From positions 1 through 36,094 of the forward strand of contig CAXKVV010001319.1 in assembly GCA_964058805.1 (NCBI GenBank): a stretch of DNA of 36,094 nt, read 5' to 3'. The notes beneath the pieces were generated by a model. That model was not told the origin of the DNA. It worked only from the letters and a program-made list of their open reading frames with translations, and ran no database searches. The position numbers and the translations under genes were made by a program. Each line of letters begins with the position of its first letter. The stretch's first letter is position 1. Source of the stretch: Schoenoplectus triqueter. Lineage: Eukaryota; Streptophyta; Magnoliopsida; Poales; Cyperaceae. Below, in pieces: positions 12,501 to 22,673 of this stretch.

Positions 12501-15500
12501 CTCTAGTTGCACATATAATTCAGAGATTTTCATAGCAAAGTTTTGAAAAGAAAGAATGCCAAACACCATATGTAATTCATTAGTAGTATAATGCAAGGAA
12601 CAACACCAGTCAAGGATAATAAAACATATTTGATCATTGTCACATGTGTGACACAACAACAAAGCCTTCAATCCCAAATAAATTGGGGTAGGCTAGAAAT
12701 GAAACCCAATTTGACTAGGTTTCATTTCCACAAAGATTAGTTGTTTTATTGCTAGCTCTCCACACCCATCGCAACCCTCCTCTATTTTCCTGGTTTGGAA
12801 CAAGCTATGCGGAAACTATTCTACATAGGCGTAGTTTGTCATATGCATGACACAATTTCAAAATATTAATAAGACAAGAAGAAGTTGAAAAAAATGAAAC
12901 CTTAGTAGAAAATATAAAGTGAAAAAACCTCAAGCCTGATAAGAACATTCCTGTTTTGGAGAATTCTCTTGTCCCACTCTGCTATTGCATTAGCTTGTTT
13001 TCTGAATTTTGAGGTACGCTCTTGCAGTTCATTGTTCCAATCCCTAATTATCTGCCAATAAATCAAGGTATAAAAAATAAAAGCCAACTCTTCCATGCAC
13101 GTAGTTCGCCAGTATTGTTTGCACCATATGTATTTATGAAATATCAGTACCTTAATGTAAGAAGTTCAATTAAGTCAATCCAAAAAAATGACTCAAATGT
13201 ATCATTCCATACAAAAATTACAAACAATCTATTTACTTGAAAATTTGTCCTCATTTTGCAAGTAACATCCATAAGTTCTTCTATGCATAAATTATAATTT
13301 TAACTGGTGTGCTTTTTTTTCCTTTTGGGATTGAAGGCTTTGTTGTTGTTAGTGGTATTTTTTTTTCCTGGCAGATAGGAGCGTGATATTTGCAGAAAGA
13401 ACAGTACTACCTCTTCGACAGTTTTACCAGCAATCTCTGAAGGAAGCTTAGGTGCTGGCATGGCAGTTGTAGTTGTAGGTGTTGTTGTTGTTGTTAAGCT
13501 GGTCAATATTGTTGTTGTATTTTAACATCACAACATCAATAGAAAGTAAGTGTCAATAAAAGTTATTGCACCAACCCTGTTAAACAAAAAACTATAAATT
13601 TTGATTATACAAACCCAGAACTGCTAGCTTGAATAGCCGGAGTTGATGTCTGGCTCGTCACAGCAGTTGTAGCTGATGATAGAGCTGTAGATGTTGATGC
13701 TGAGGAACCTGATATTTACAGAAGGATTAATTGCTCTCATGACCAACAAATCTTTCAAATTTTCAAATTTTAATCAGAATGTTAAACTATTCTAGTTAAC
13801 CATTAGTACTACAATCCTCTTTTTTATCACCGTGTCATCATTTATTCATTTAACATAATTCTAGCCCTTCCTTCAGAAGCTTATTTAACAGCATATTGCA
13901 AATAAAACAACAGTACCCTTGTACGGAACTAAACTGCTGATTGATTTTACTTGTCATGGTGAACTCTTTATCAACTGACCCCTTAACTCAGGTGATGGGT
14001 GATTTAAACTGAATGTATATTAGCCATTATTTCATATATGAACCAGCAATTAGTTTCTATATAAAATTTTTCTATTGAAGTTAACAATTTTCGGGAAAAA
14101 CAAAAAAGAGAAAAAAAGAGAAATTGTTACGTGCCCAAATGTATTTTTATCCATTTCAGGGTTTTTGAAAGTCGCAAATGATCATGCTGTACCCCTGAGT
14201 TTGGAAGGGTGGGTTCTGGTGGGGAGGGGAAGGGGTAGTGAAACAAAGAGTGCCCCCACATTCTCTTATATGGAACGTGGTGGTCTACAATTATTTCAAA
14301 ATTTGTGAACTTCGCAACAATTTAGTCTTATCTTATCCTCTAGTTATAGCTCTACTATGCTATTTTGTCTTGAAATTATGTTCAACTATGCAAGCAGATG
14401 TCACAGAAAATAGTACTATCAATCTATTTAACCTTCATTGAACGACATGCCACTTATGACTCGATGTAAACAAAGTTAAATCCAATTAGCCTGAAACACT
14501 ATCATCCAACATAGCCTCAGTTGTCCTTAACAGTATGATAAAGCGCATATTGACAATAATAGGACTAACCAAACAGTGGTGCTGATCCAGTCCCAGTAGC
14601 AGCTGCAGTTGAAGGCATGGTACCAAATGATGGAAATGCAACTGCTGGAGATGTCGTTGTGGCAACTGCAGATGCCGCAGAAGTAGGTGTGGCAGAAGTT
14701 GAAGAGGTGGTCAAACCACTAGAGGATTGAGAAAATAGAGTGCTTGAGGCTGATGAAGAAAAAATAGAAGCAGCATTAGATGCACTAGAAGCCTGAGTGG
14801 AAGAGGAGAAGAGTGAAGGCACAGTTGGAGGGGTGACGCTTGTAGTAGTAGAAGACACTGTGCTAGTTGGACCAGTAATACCCGCAGCTGTACGAGTAGA
14901 AGATGGTTTTGAACCAAATGAGAAAGGAGTCGGCTTTGGGTCTTTCGAGGTGGCAGCATTTGATGAACCTGATTGAGAAGCAGATGAGGCAGTTGTAAAG
15001 GCAAAGGAAGGAGCAGAAGAGGTGGTGGAGCTAGCTGAGTTGGCAGTGGGAAAGGAGAAAGAAGGGGTCGAAGAAGCACTGGCAGCAGAGGCTGTGTTGC
15101 CAAAGGATAGACCCGTTGCAAAGTTAAAAGAAGCAGATGAAGAGGCCTGAGTAGATGCTGAGGAGTTCGTGCTGGTGCCAAACAAAGGAGAAGAAGAGAA
15201 AGATGGGGTTGTTGTAGCAGAGGTGGTAGATAAGGTGGTGGCAGCAGTGGTTGAACCCAAGAGAGATGAAGCGGGGGTTGAACCAAAAAGCGGGGACGGA
15301 GAAGGGGTGGCAGGTGTTGAACCAAAAGAAGGGGTTGAAGCAGTGGTGCCACTGGGATTGCTGGTGATGGAGGAGGAAGAAGATATGTTTAAAGAGAAAG
15401 TGGAGGCAAAGCCCACGGAGGGGGAGGAGGCAACACTAGATCCAAAAAGAGGACTTGAAGCTTGAGTGATGGAAGGAGCGCTGGCACCGAAAAGGGGGCT

Positions 15501-15926
15501 TGAAGCGGGTGTGGTGGAAGCAGTAGCACCAAAAAGGGGGCCTGAAGCGGCTGCGGTCGAAGCGGCAGCACCAGAAAGGGGGCTTGAAGCGGGTGTGGTA
15601 GAACCAGTGGCGCCGAATGGGCTAGAAGCGGAAGTGGTGGAAGTGCCAGCGCCGAAACGGAGGCTTGCGGCGGGGGTGATGGAACCGGCAACGCCGAAAA
15701 GGGGGCTTGAAGTGGGAGTAGTGGCGGTTGGGAAAAGAGATTGGGTCGAGGAAGAAGAGGAACCGAAGGAAAAAGGTGGGGTGGATGCAGCGGCAGAGGA
15801 AGGGCCGAAGGAGAAACCGGTGGAGGCAGCGGGGGCCGAGCTGGACTGGAAAGAGAAAGGGGAAGCGGAGGAGGAAGTGGTAGAGGGAGCGGAGGAGAAG
15901 TTTAAGCTAAAGCCAGTGGACGCCAT
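9521..15926 (-). CDS. NUP62: Nuclear pore complex protein NUP62 (FG nucleoporin, Nsp1_C family)
   Basis: Central-channel FG nucleoporin. The FG repeats form the permeability barrier and bind transport receptors, and the C-terminal coiled coils assemble with NUP54/NUP58. Nine exons on the minus strand join in frame: 15926-14570, 13708-13615, 13498-13411, 13051-12929, 12449-12372, 12001-11898, 11811-11724, 11624-11538 and 9619-9521. They give 2118 nt, 705 residues plus stop. Exon 1 starts MASTGFSLNFSSAP and encodes a Ser/Thr/Ala/Pro-rich region with about 15 FG motifs (PLFG, SFGS, LFGA). Exons 3-9 encode the Nsp1_C region: LPSEIAGKTVEE, IIRDWNNELQERTSKFRKQA, AIAEWDKRILQNRNVLIRLE, AEVAKVVETQTALERELELI, VDKALKSIEEEAEKIF, YEQAEFVESELQHMTEQVKS, RSLMWIDGK and ANEFSSKIQKL. 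Exon 6 ends at the AT of an ATG codon and uses donor GTTGGT, restoring Met-Tyr-Glu. The last intron (1.9 kb) holds a MITE. Confidence 0.95.
9793..9832 (+). repeat. RTE LINE 3'-end fragment
   Basis: CCTTTTGGGATTAAAGGCTT followed by TGG-rich triplets matches, on the opposite strand, the 3' terminus of the LINE fragment at 4034. It is only the last ~40 bp and lies in NUP62 intron 8. Confidence 0.55.
9860..11363 (+). mobile_element. PIF/Harbinger-type MITE filled with AAT microsatellite (copy 1)
   Basis: The left terminus is GGGTCCATTTGGAAAATCAA. The inverted right terminus is GGGAGTGTTTGGCACTCAAT. Both continue into GGAATAGC. Flanking triplets are TAA at 9857-9859 and at 11364-11366, the TWA-type duplication of PIF/Harbinger transposons. 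Between the subterminal regions, about 10030-11190 is an expanded mixture of AAT, AATCAT and related units. An inverted relative lies at 27821-28902. It is inserted in NUP62 intron 8 and makes up most of it. Confidence 0.8.
12109..12242. repeat. 67-bp tandem duplication in a NUP62 intron
   Basis: Two adjacent copies of 67 bp, starting CTTGGGTATAT at 12109 and 12176 and ending CCCAAACCATC, differing at only a few positions. The duplication lies in intron 5. Confidence 0.9.
12652..12760 (-). mobile_element. RTE LINE 3'-end fragment
   Basis: CAACAACAAAGCCTTCAATC, then the GGGGTAGGCTAGAAATGAAA block, nearly identical to 4040-4100 in the same orientation. About the last 60-110 bp of the LINE, in NUP62 intron 4. 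Confidence 0.7.
13318..13352 (+). repeat. RTE LINE 3'-end fragment
   Basis: CCTTTTGGGATTGAAGGCTT followed by TGTTGTTGTT is the sense-strand LINE 3' terminus. It lies in NUP62 intron 3. Confidence 0.6.
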
Positions 15927-15954
15927 AGTCGAGAGCAGCAGTGAGGTGGTCGGA

Positions 15955-15966
15955 GGTTTAGGGTTT
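15955..15966 (-). promoter_or_regulatory. Telo-box (AAACCCTAAACC) in the NUP62 leader/promoter
   Basis: On the minus strand the sequence reads AAACCCTAAACC, 29 bp before the NUP62 ATG. Telo-boxes are common near the transcription start of plant housekeeping genes. It lies between the start codon and the transposon inserted at 15978. Confidence 0.55.
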
Positions 15967-15977
15967 TGTCGAAGGTG

Positions 15978-17815
15978 CAGTTTTTTTATATATAATTATT
16001 ATTAAATTAATATTATTAAAAAAATAATTAATAGTTATTTTTAAATTTTGCAGTCACTATAAGCGGCACGGAGTCATTGATGCATTTGTCTTTTATATAA
16101 ACAAAATGCGGAGATTCCTCCCACACCGAGCGCATTTGTTGAAGGAGAGAAAAAGAAAATAGAGAGGAAAAGAAGAAAGAGAAGAGAAAAAAAATAGAGA
16201 ACGTACAGAATGAGATTGAGTGCGGAAGATTATTAGATTTTATTATCGAAGATAAATTTTATTTTTTTAAATAATTAGAATTGAAATCTAAATTGTATAT
16301 ATTAATTTTAAAATTGTAGATTAATTTGTGAATGAATTGTAAATTATATAGATTAATTAAAAATTAGTTTTAAATTGTAGAATTGTAGATTATTATAGAT
16401 TAATTAGCTTTTAATTATAATTTAATTATAGATTAATTATATAATTATAATTTAATTATAGATTAAATTATACAATTATTTAATTATAATTTAATTATAA
16501 ATTAATTATAGAATTATTTAATTATAATTTAATTGTAGATTAATTATTGATTAATTGTGTAGAATAATATAGATTTAATTTGTTGTTTAATTATAGAATA
16601 GATTAATTAATTATAGATTAATTATATATTAATTATTAATTATTTATGTATAATAATTATAGATTAATTTTATTATTTAATTAGATTATATGTAGATTGA
16701 TTATAAATTAATTATGTAGATTAATTATGTAGGTTAATTAGAAATTAATTATAAATGATTATATATGTAAAATTAGTACTGTAATATTAATTGGAATAAA
16801 ATGATTTTTGTAATAGATAATGGTAGGCGAGCAACAAAACATTTATCTCCCTGACGATAAACATCAGATACGCTATAGTCAGGCAGAAGTACATTATATT
16901 TAAAAAAAATATAAATAAAATACATATATATTAGAAGCTAATTATGAAATGAAAATTACAGAGAGATAGCAATGTCATTCATTTTCGCATTCACCGTCCG
17001 ACGATACCATACAGATCGCACATTCAGGGTAGGTTTGCACCTAAACGGTCGAACATCTCAAAATTGTTCAACGCTTCTACGGGATGTTGCCTCTCGATTC
17101 GTCTGGTAACTAACAATGTGGTATCACATCTTTGAATTCCCTCATTTTCAGATTCATCAATTGAAATATCCGACTGCTCATTGTATAATCATCTCATGTT
17201 TCTACTTCACACCAATAATACGGACCACCATCATCTTGCTCATCGTGATCATCACTTAATTCCATTACCGTTGGATCAACACTACTGCTGCCATCAATAT
17301 TACTTTGCTCTTCGGTCCTACCAAGACTTAAATTACCGTCGAAAACGTTTAAGTTAAGATTATCAGCTAAATTACAGTCAGAGGTACTACTACTACCGCC
17401 AATAAAATTATATGGTGACACTGCTGAGTTCGGTTGTTGATAAATTATATTGTTACTATAAACAGCTGGATACAAATAATATCCGCCTTGATTAAAATTA
17501 GATATTGTGTTTTGAACCTGATTTGGATAGAAATTGGTTTGATCGTAGGTTGAAAATATTCCTACCAAAAAGCTACTGCCGCTCGGTTCTTCCGCGATGT
17601 AATTTTTTTCATCAGCAAGATAAAAATTAAAATCTGGTATCATTTGGAAGAAATGAAAATTTTGGAAATTTGATCAATTTGTGAAAGATTGTTTGATCAG
17701 TGTGTGTTAGTGAGATGAGAAGAGTGACAGGGGCTTAGGATCAGTGTAAAATTTTAAATTTACCAGTGGCGTGCTGCCGAAGTTTTTTTTAATAATAATT
17801 ATATATAAAAAACTG
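15978..17815. mobile_element. Insertion with 9-bp target duplication, Mutator-like (possible Pack-MULE)
   Basis: The left end starts CAGTTTTTTTATATATAATT and continues ATTATTAAA. The right end, read inverted, is CAGTTTTTTATATATAATTA and continues TTATTAAA, a ~28-bp terminal inverted repeat with one T-run length difference. The 9 bp outside each end are identical (TCGAAGGTG at 15969-15977 and 17816-17824), the length made by Mutator superfamily elements. No transposase is visible, so it is non-autonomous. The interior holds a TATA-like TTTTATATAAAC with a purine-rich leader near 16090-16200, an AT-rich block at 16250-16790, and a broken minus-strand ORF. It separates the NUP62 leader from its original upstream sequence. 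Confidence 0.75.
17024..17643 (-). pseudogene. Unrecognised ORF inside the Mutator-like element, broken by a frame change
   Basis: The ORF starts at the ATG at 17643 (MIPDFNFYLADEKNYIAEEP) and runs 149 codons, rich in Asn, Ser, Tyr and Asp, with an acidic C-terminal stretch (MELSDDHDEQDD), to a stop at 17194. Another frame immediately downstream (about 17188 to 17024) is open, with similar acidic then basic composition (SDISIDESENEG, VTRRIERQHPVEAL), and ends at TGA 17024. This looks like one protein split by a small indel, or two exons. No domain is recognised. It could be a captured host gene piece or an element-encoded protein. Confidence 0.4.
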
Positions 17816-17824
17816 TCGAAGGTG

Positions 17825-19574
17825 GGATTTTTTTATTTTTGATAATAACAAAATTAACCCTCCGAAGTTTGCTTTTTATCTAACTATCAACTATCAATAT
17901 AAAAAATACCCGCATCCAAAGAGCGGCTCCACGCATAGTAATAAGTTTGTGATTTAAAAAATGTTCGACGAAGTTAAAAGTTCGACGTTGGATATAATAC
18001 GGATATCATTCGAAAATAGTTCATTTCATATAATATAAATAAAATATTAAAAATATATTAAAACTATAAAATAATATATAATGCATTTTTTCTGAATAAT
18101 TCACAAATAGAATATTTTTTTAACTAAAAAGACGTACTGTATATTAAACTGATGAATTATTCATGAAACATTTAACTATAAATAAAAAATAAATTATTCA
18201 CTAATGACTCATGAATTTTGTTACTAGAGCTCCGCATCGCGTGGCTTAAAGGACAAATAGGTGGTACACTCCAAGTCTGCAATCTCGCTATATTGATACA
18301 CAAATACTCTAGAAGCCGGAGAAATACCACAAAAATTTAGGCAATAATAATAAATTGTAAGGAATTTAAAAAATCCACACAGAAAGTGAAAAATGCACAA
18401 AAATGACATAAAGTTAAAAAAACGCACAAACAACGTGAATTAAATTTACTATAATATAATATTGCACTCTAAATCAAGTATATTACATTAACTAAAGCTG
18501 CCTCCTAAGTATAAAGAACACATAAATATGTAATTAGACAACCATATTATAGAGATGTGATCTGTTGTAGTGAGAAACTGAGATTCTCAATGGTGATGCA
18601 ATTTTCACAATCTGACATGGCGAGAAGTTTTTTATCGCCTACTTCATACAAAACAAAATAATTCAAAATTTGAAACATCGAAAATCAAAATTGTTAGAAT
18701 AAAATTGGGCAATAATCGACCTTTTATTAGTAGGAAAGGCGCAACCTTAGCATATAAGTTTGCCTCAATTCAAGTACTTTGATAAGAAAAAATGAAAACA
18801 AAGAATCAGAATATTGAGCTAATTGACTGAAATAATAGAGTTTTCAGGCTCGAGCTTGAGCTCTTGCATTCTTCTTTCTTGGGTTGAAATTGGGTAAATA
18901 TTACTTTTAATTTCTTTCTCAGGGTTTCTTTTTAATTAATCAAAAGAAGAATTGGTCTAAAAGACCCGGCATATGAAGACAACAAAAGACCCAGCACAAG
19001 GAATGGTTGTGCACTTTGTGTGAAATTCGGATGAATTAATGCATCAATCTTAAGAAAACAAAATAATTTGAAGTGGTTGTTATTACAGTATGCCCATTTG
19101 TATAATTGACATCAGATAATAATTCTAGATCAAGGCTTGCTGTGGTAGATGATTTCTCAATCATGTGTTACATTTAAACATATAAGAATAATATACATCT
19201 CCACTTAATTTTTAACATAATTTTAATTAACCTTCATTTTGCAACATCTATCAGTACATATTAGCCTCAATTTCTTCTTAATTGTGCAATTTAATAACCA
19301 TAAATAAGAAAGAGATAGAAAAAACCTTGAATTTAATGAATTCTTATGTAGTGTTCTGAAAAATTAATGAAACCTTATGTAGCGGTCTAAAAGGTCACTT
19401 ATGTGTTTGACTTTGCCCTCTTGCAATTTCATCGTTGTATTTGTTGATATCAAGTAACAACTTGCAAAAATAAATAAATAAAACAATCAACATTGTGTAC
19501 CATTTATTTGGCTACTCTAAAAATTATAGTAAAATAGTTAGAAAGTTCAATTTTACCATAAATAGTGGCCCTAT
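17825..19574. other. AT-rich intergenic DNA, no gene recognised
   Basis: The left margin is the ancestral NUP62 upstream sequence displaced by the insertion. No sustained ORF matches a known family and no element termini were seen. Confidence 0.4.
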
Positions 19575-19582
19575 ATCGCCAC

Positions 19583-19981
19583 TAGGGTATCAATGGTCAG
19601 GTCGGATCAGATCATCATTATTTTTATTATTTTTTTAACTCAATCCGACCCGACCTGATCCGATCTATTTAAACTCGGGTCAAAAAATTTTAACTCATGC
19701 ACGACCCGGTTGGGTCATGGGTCTATCTGACCTAACTCATGTAAAATAATTAAGTATTTATTAATTATTTTTATATAATTTGAAGTAATTAAATATTAAT
19801 TAATTTAAAATTAATCTTAGTTAGTGTATGTTTAAGTCTTAATTAATATTAAATCATAAAAGTACTTTAAAAAACAAAATTAAACGTGTCAGGTCGATCT
19901 TGATCTATACCCGACTCATTTATTTTCGAGTCATTTCGGATCGGATTGACCCATTGGGTCGGGTCAAATTTTGACACGCTA
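19583..19981. mobile_element. hAT-type MITE with perfect 8-bp target duplication
   Basis: The left terminus is TAGGGTATCAATGGTCAGGT and the inverted right terminus TAGCGTGTCAAAATTTGACC, followed on both sides by the CGGGTC/CGGATC-rich subterminal sequence common in plant hAT MITEs. Immediately outside, ATCGCCAC occurs at 19575-19582 and at 19982-19989, an exact 8-bp duplication, the hAT length. It is 399 bp and non-coding. Confidence 0.88.
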
Positions 19982-20240
19982 ATCGCCACCATCCAGAATT
20001 TCTGATATGTAATAACACATCTCTATTAGATCAATAACACTGAGGTACTTCACTCTACTTTTATAACCTACAGACAAGCAAAATTAAAAAAATAAAATAA
20101 ATGAACCACACAGACCATAAGAAAATTGGACGTTACAAAAAGATAAAAATTACATTATGTTAGTTATCTTTGGTGTATATGATCTGGCCGGTACACCCTT
20201 TTTTTCCCAGATAAGATGAATTAAACCTTACTTAAGAGGC

Positions 20241-20603
20241 TCAACAAAGCACTTGATTTTTCTGACAACATTGGTAACTCGTGGGCCCCCTTTTTTTCTT
20301 ATGCATCCACCTCTGGTCAGGCTCACAAGATAGCATCATGACCACTGATTCAGTATTATTAGGAGCTGACTCAGAAGTTGTACATGCAGATGTACTTTCA
20401 GAGATGGCTATCGCCAAACTTTTGATAAAAAAACCAAGATGATGAATCTCCTTAACAGACATTGTATCCTTGCAAGCATGGTGCAAAGTCGCATCACCAT
20501 TAGAAGGCATATGATTTTGCAGGATAAAGGATAACTGTTGAAGTAGCAATAGCAGTAAAAATATCGACAAGGAAATTGTAAAAGAACTCACATTACTTCC
20601 CAT
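20241..20603 (-). CDS. Hypothetical small protein with N-terminal hydrophobic segment
   Basis: A 120-codon ORF starting MGSNVSSFTISLSIFLLLLL. Residues 8-27 form a hydrophobic stretch that could be a signal peptide or membrane anchor. The rest is unremarkable (PSNGDATLHHACKD faintly resembles an ankyrin start) and ends in QKNQVLC. No family is recognised. It lies 350 bp downstream of the orphan Aurora-like exon on the same strand, so it may be part of a transcript containing both, or a chance ORF. Confidence 0.25.
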   Translation of the reverse strand: MGSNVSSFTISLSIFLLLLLLQQLSFILQNHMPSNGDATLHHACKDTMSVKEIHHLGFFIKSLAIAISESTSACTTSESAPNNTESVVMMLSCEPDQRWMHKKKRGPTSYQCCQKNQVLC

Positions 20604-20954
20604 CTCTTCCTTAATTCTGTTCTCGAATGAAATTCAAGCTACCTACAATAGTTCATATGAATTGAAATTTTTTATCGAGGACACATTTAGTTGATGAAGA
20701 TTTTATTGTAAGAGGTCACAAAAAACAATCATGACTTTCATTCATTCCCTTTACAAGAGCTGTCAACTGAAACCTAGCAAGAGTTTCAGTTTAGAAAGAG
20801 AACTGAACTGCATGATAGAAAAGGGAAAACAAACAAGAGACTGAAAACATGAAGGAGGAGGAGGAGGACTGACCTTATTGGAGCTCTTATCACAACCGAC
20901 GCTCTTCATGCCACAATTCACTTCTACACCACCGCTACTGAGCTCTCAATAGTT

Positions 20955-21077
20955 TCAATGGAAACTTGCAAAAGGCTTTTTCTCCTTCAAACTCCAAGGA
21001 TCAGCATTTTGCATTGTCCAAGGATGTTCAAGCACCTTTATAAGAGGTGGCCTTTGAGAAGCATCTTTTATCAGCAT
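20955..21077 (-). pseudogene. Orphan last exon of an Aurora-type Ser/Thr kinase
   Basis: After an acceptor (ATAG) at 21078 the frame reads MLIKDASQRPPLIKVLEHPW, then TMQNADPWSLKEKKPFASFH and a stop at 20955. This is kinase subdomain XI with the invariant Arg (QR) and the HPW motif, and the QNADP tail is typical of plant Aurora kinases, whose last intron falls at this point. The tail after ADP diverges from the usual PSGVYRG-type ending. No upstream kinase exons (glycine loop, HRD, DFG) are visible before the GC-rich island at 21.6 kb, so this appears to be a detached fragment. Confidence 0.65.
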
Positions 21078-21586
21078 CTATGTACAAGTAAAAAGCAAAA
21101 ATATAAATGATTTCATCTTATTATCTGACTTGGTTACATAGTAGAATTATGTGTTGGAAACTAATTGAAACTAAGCAGTAGTTATTATTCAAATAGTAGA
21201 ATTTTTTTGTGATAATTCCACAGAAAAAAAAAATCTTATGTACAGTTTACCTCTTAACCGAACTCTCATTTAACAAAATTTTCTGTACTTTTTTCTTTCA
21301 AGAATATTTCATAATTGAGGATGCAGAATGCAGGTTATAAAACTTTCAAGGGGAATCATAACTCATCATTTTCTTAGAAGACTTTCGGTTAACTCCAGAA
21401 ACAAACTGTAAACTAAGAAGTAAAAAAAGAAAACAATTTACCTTTAATTATAACATATTAGCTAATTACTCGATAGAAAATTTTAATTAATCTGACCAAA
21501 GTGCATACATCCCCGTATCCTGGCTAAATAGCTAGCTAATAAGATGATTTATATATTAGATTAAATTATACGAACATGATCAGAGA

Positions 21587-21860
21587 GGGAGGGAGGGAGG
21601 GAGGGAGATGTACTGTACAGAGATCACCGGCGGGGCGATGAGCGGGGAGCGCCTCGGGAAGGGCTGGTGTGGTCCGGTTTGGGATGGCGCAGCGAGGCAA
21701 CCGAGAGAGACACACCGGCTTCTGGGTCAGCGAGGCGAGCGAGAGAAGGAGAGAGTGACAGCGAGTTCTCGGCGATTGAGTGCGAGTGACGAAGAGGGAG
21801 AGGGAGTGTGAATGAGAGATGAGAGGGAGACGTGACGGAGAGGGAGGTCATGCGAGGGTT
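21587..21860. other. GC-rich island with (GGGA)n microsatellite, possible promoter or first exon
   Basis: A GAGGGAGGGAGGGAGGGAGG run at 21587-21609 is followed by about 250 bp that is strongly GC-rich with many CpGs, in otherwise AT-rich DNA. The minus strand is pyrimidine-rich, as in plant leaders, and contains an 80-codon ORF (21866-21624, MNNPRMTSLSVTSPSHLSFT) of low complexity. It could be the remnant promoter and leader of the transcription unit that ends in the Aurora-like exon. Confidence 0.35.
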
Positions 21861-21923
21861 ATTCAAACGGACGAGTTTGTTATTCTAATTATCAAAGCAT
21901 CAGTGAAACAACGACAAAAACTA

Positions 21924-22673
21924 GGGAAAATTAGTCATCCCATCTCAAAACTTTAAATTTAACAAAATATCATTTTAAAACTTTAACTCCCTCTAATATC
22001 ATCATAAAATAAGTTTATTTAGTCTTTTACCACACTTATATATTTTTTGTTCATTTTTAATTAAGTTCAGTAAAATATCACTGTATTTTTGGGATGTATT
22101 TTTTTAATTCCAAAAATACCCTCATTTCTGTCTGATATATCTTTTCCTACTAATTTCGTCTGTTAAAATCGTTGATATCTCTGCAAAATGCGTAATTATT
22201 TTAGCAAATATCAAACTAACACTTTTTTTTATTTTATTCTACAGTAGAGAAAACAGTCAACAAATAAATCATACTAAAATCTTCTATCCAAGTGATCCAT
22301 AAAGAAAATTACAAAAATACATTTATATATGCTTACGAATAGAATTTTCGTTTTTAAAGTTCTGAATCATGATGTCATAGTCTGAAATTTTCTTTCTGCA
22401 TTACGCATTTTACAGAGATATCAACGATTTTAACAGACGAAATTAATAGGAAAAGATATATCAGACAGAAATGAGGGTATTTTTGGAATTAAAAAATGCA
22501 TCCCAAAAATATAATGATATTTTACTGAACTTAATTAAAAATGAACAAAAAATATATAAGTATGATAAAAGACTAAATAAATTTATTTTAGGGTGGCATT
22601 AGAGAGAGTTAAAATTTTGAAGTGATAGTTTGCTAAATTTAAAGTTTTGAGGTGGCATGGGACTAATTTTCCC
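21924..22673. mobile_element. Long-TIR fold-back element (Mutator-type MITE candidate)
   Basis: Arms of about 280 bp are inverted copies: the left arm begins GGGAAAATTAGTCATCCCAT and the right arm ends GGACTAATTTTCCC. The inner edges meet around GCATTACGCATTTTACAGAG near 22400, the inverse of the sequence near 22190. Flanks are ACAAAAACTA on the left and AAAAAAACTA on the right, a 10-bp direct repeat with one mismatch, compatible with the 9-10 bp duplications of Mutator-type elements. Non-coding. Confidence 0.75.

Noticed and set aside
14711..16005. Long ORFs overlapping NUP62 exon 1 in other frames and on the plus strand
   Set aside because: They are low-complexity shadows of the Ser/Thr/Ala-rich FG-repeat exon. 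The minus-strand FG frame explains the region and joins the Nsp1_C exons.
18224..18433. Minus-strand 69-codon ORF rich in Phe and Cys
   Set aside because: Low complexity, no splice context, and no similarity recognised.
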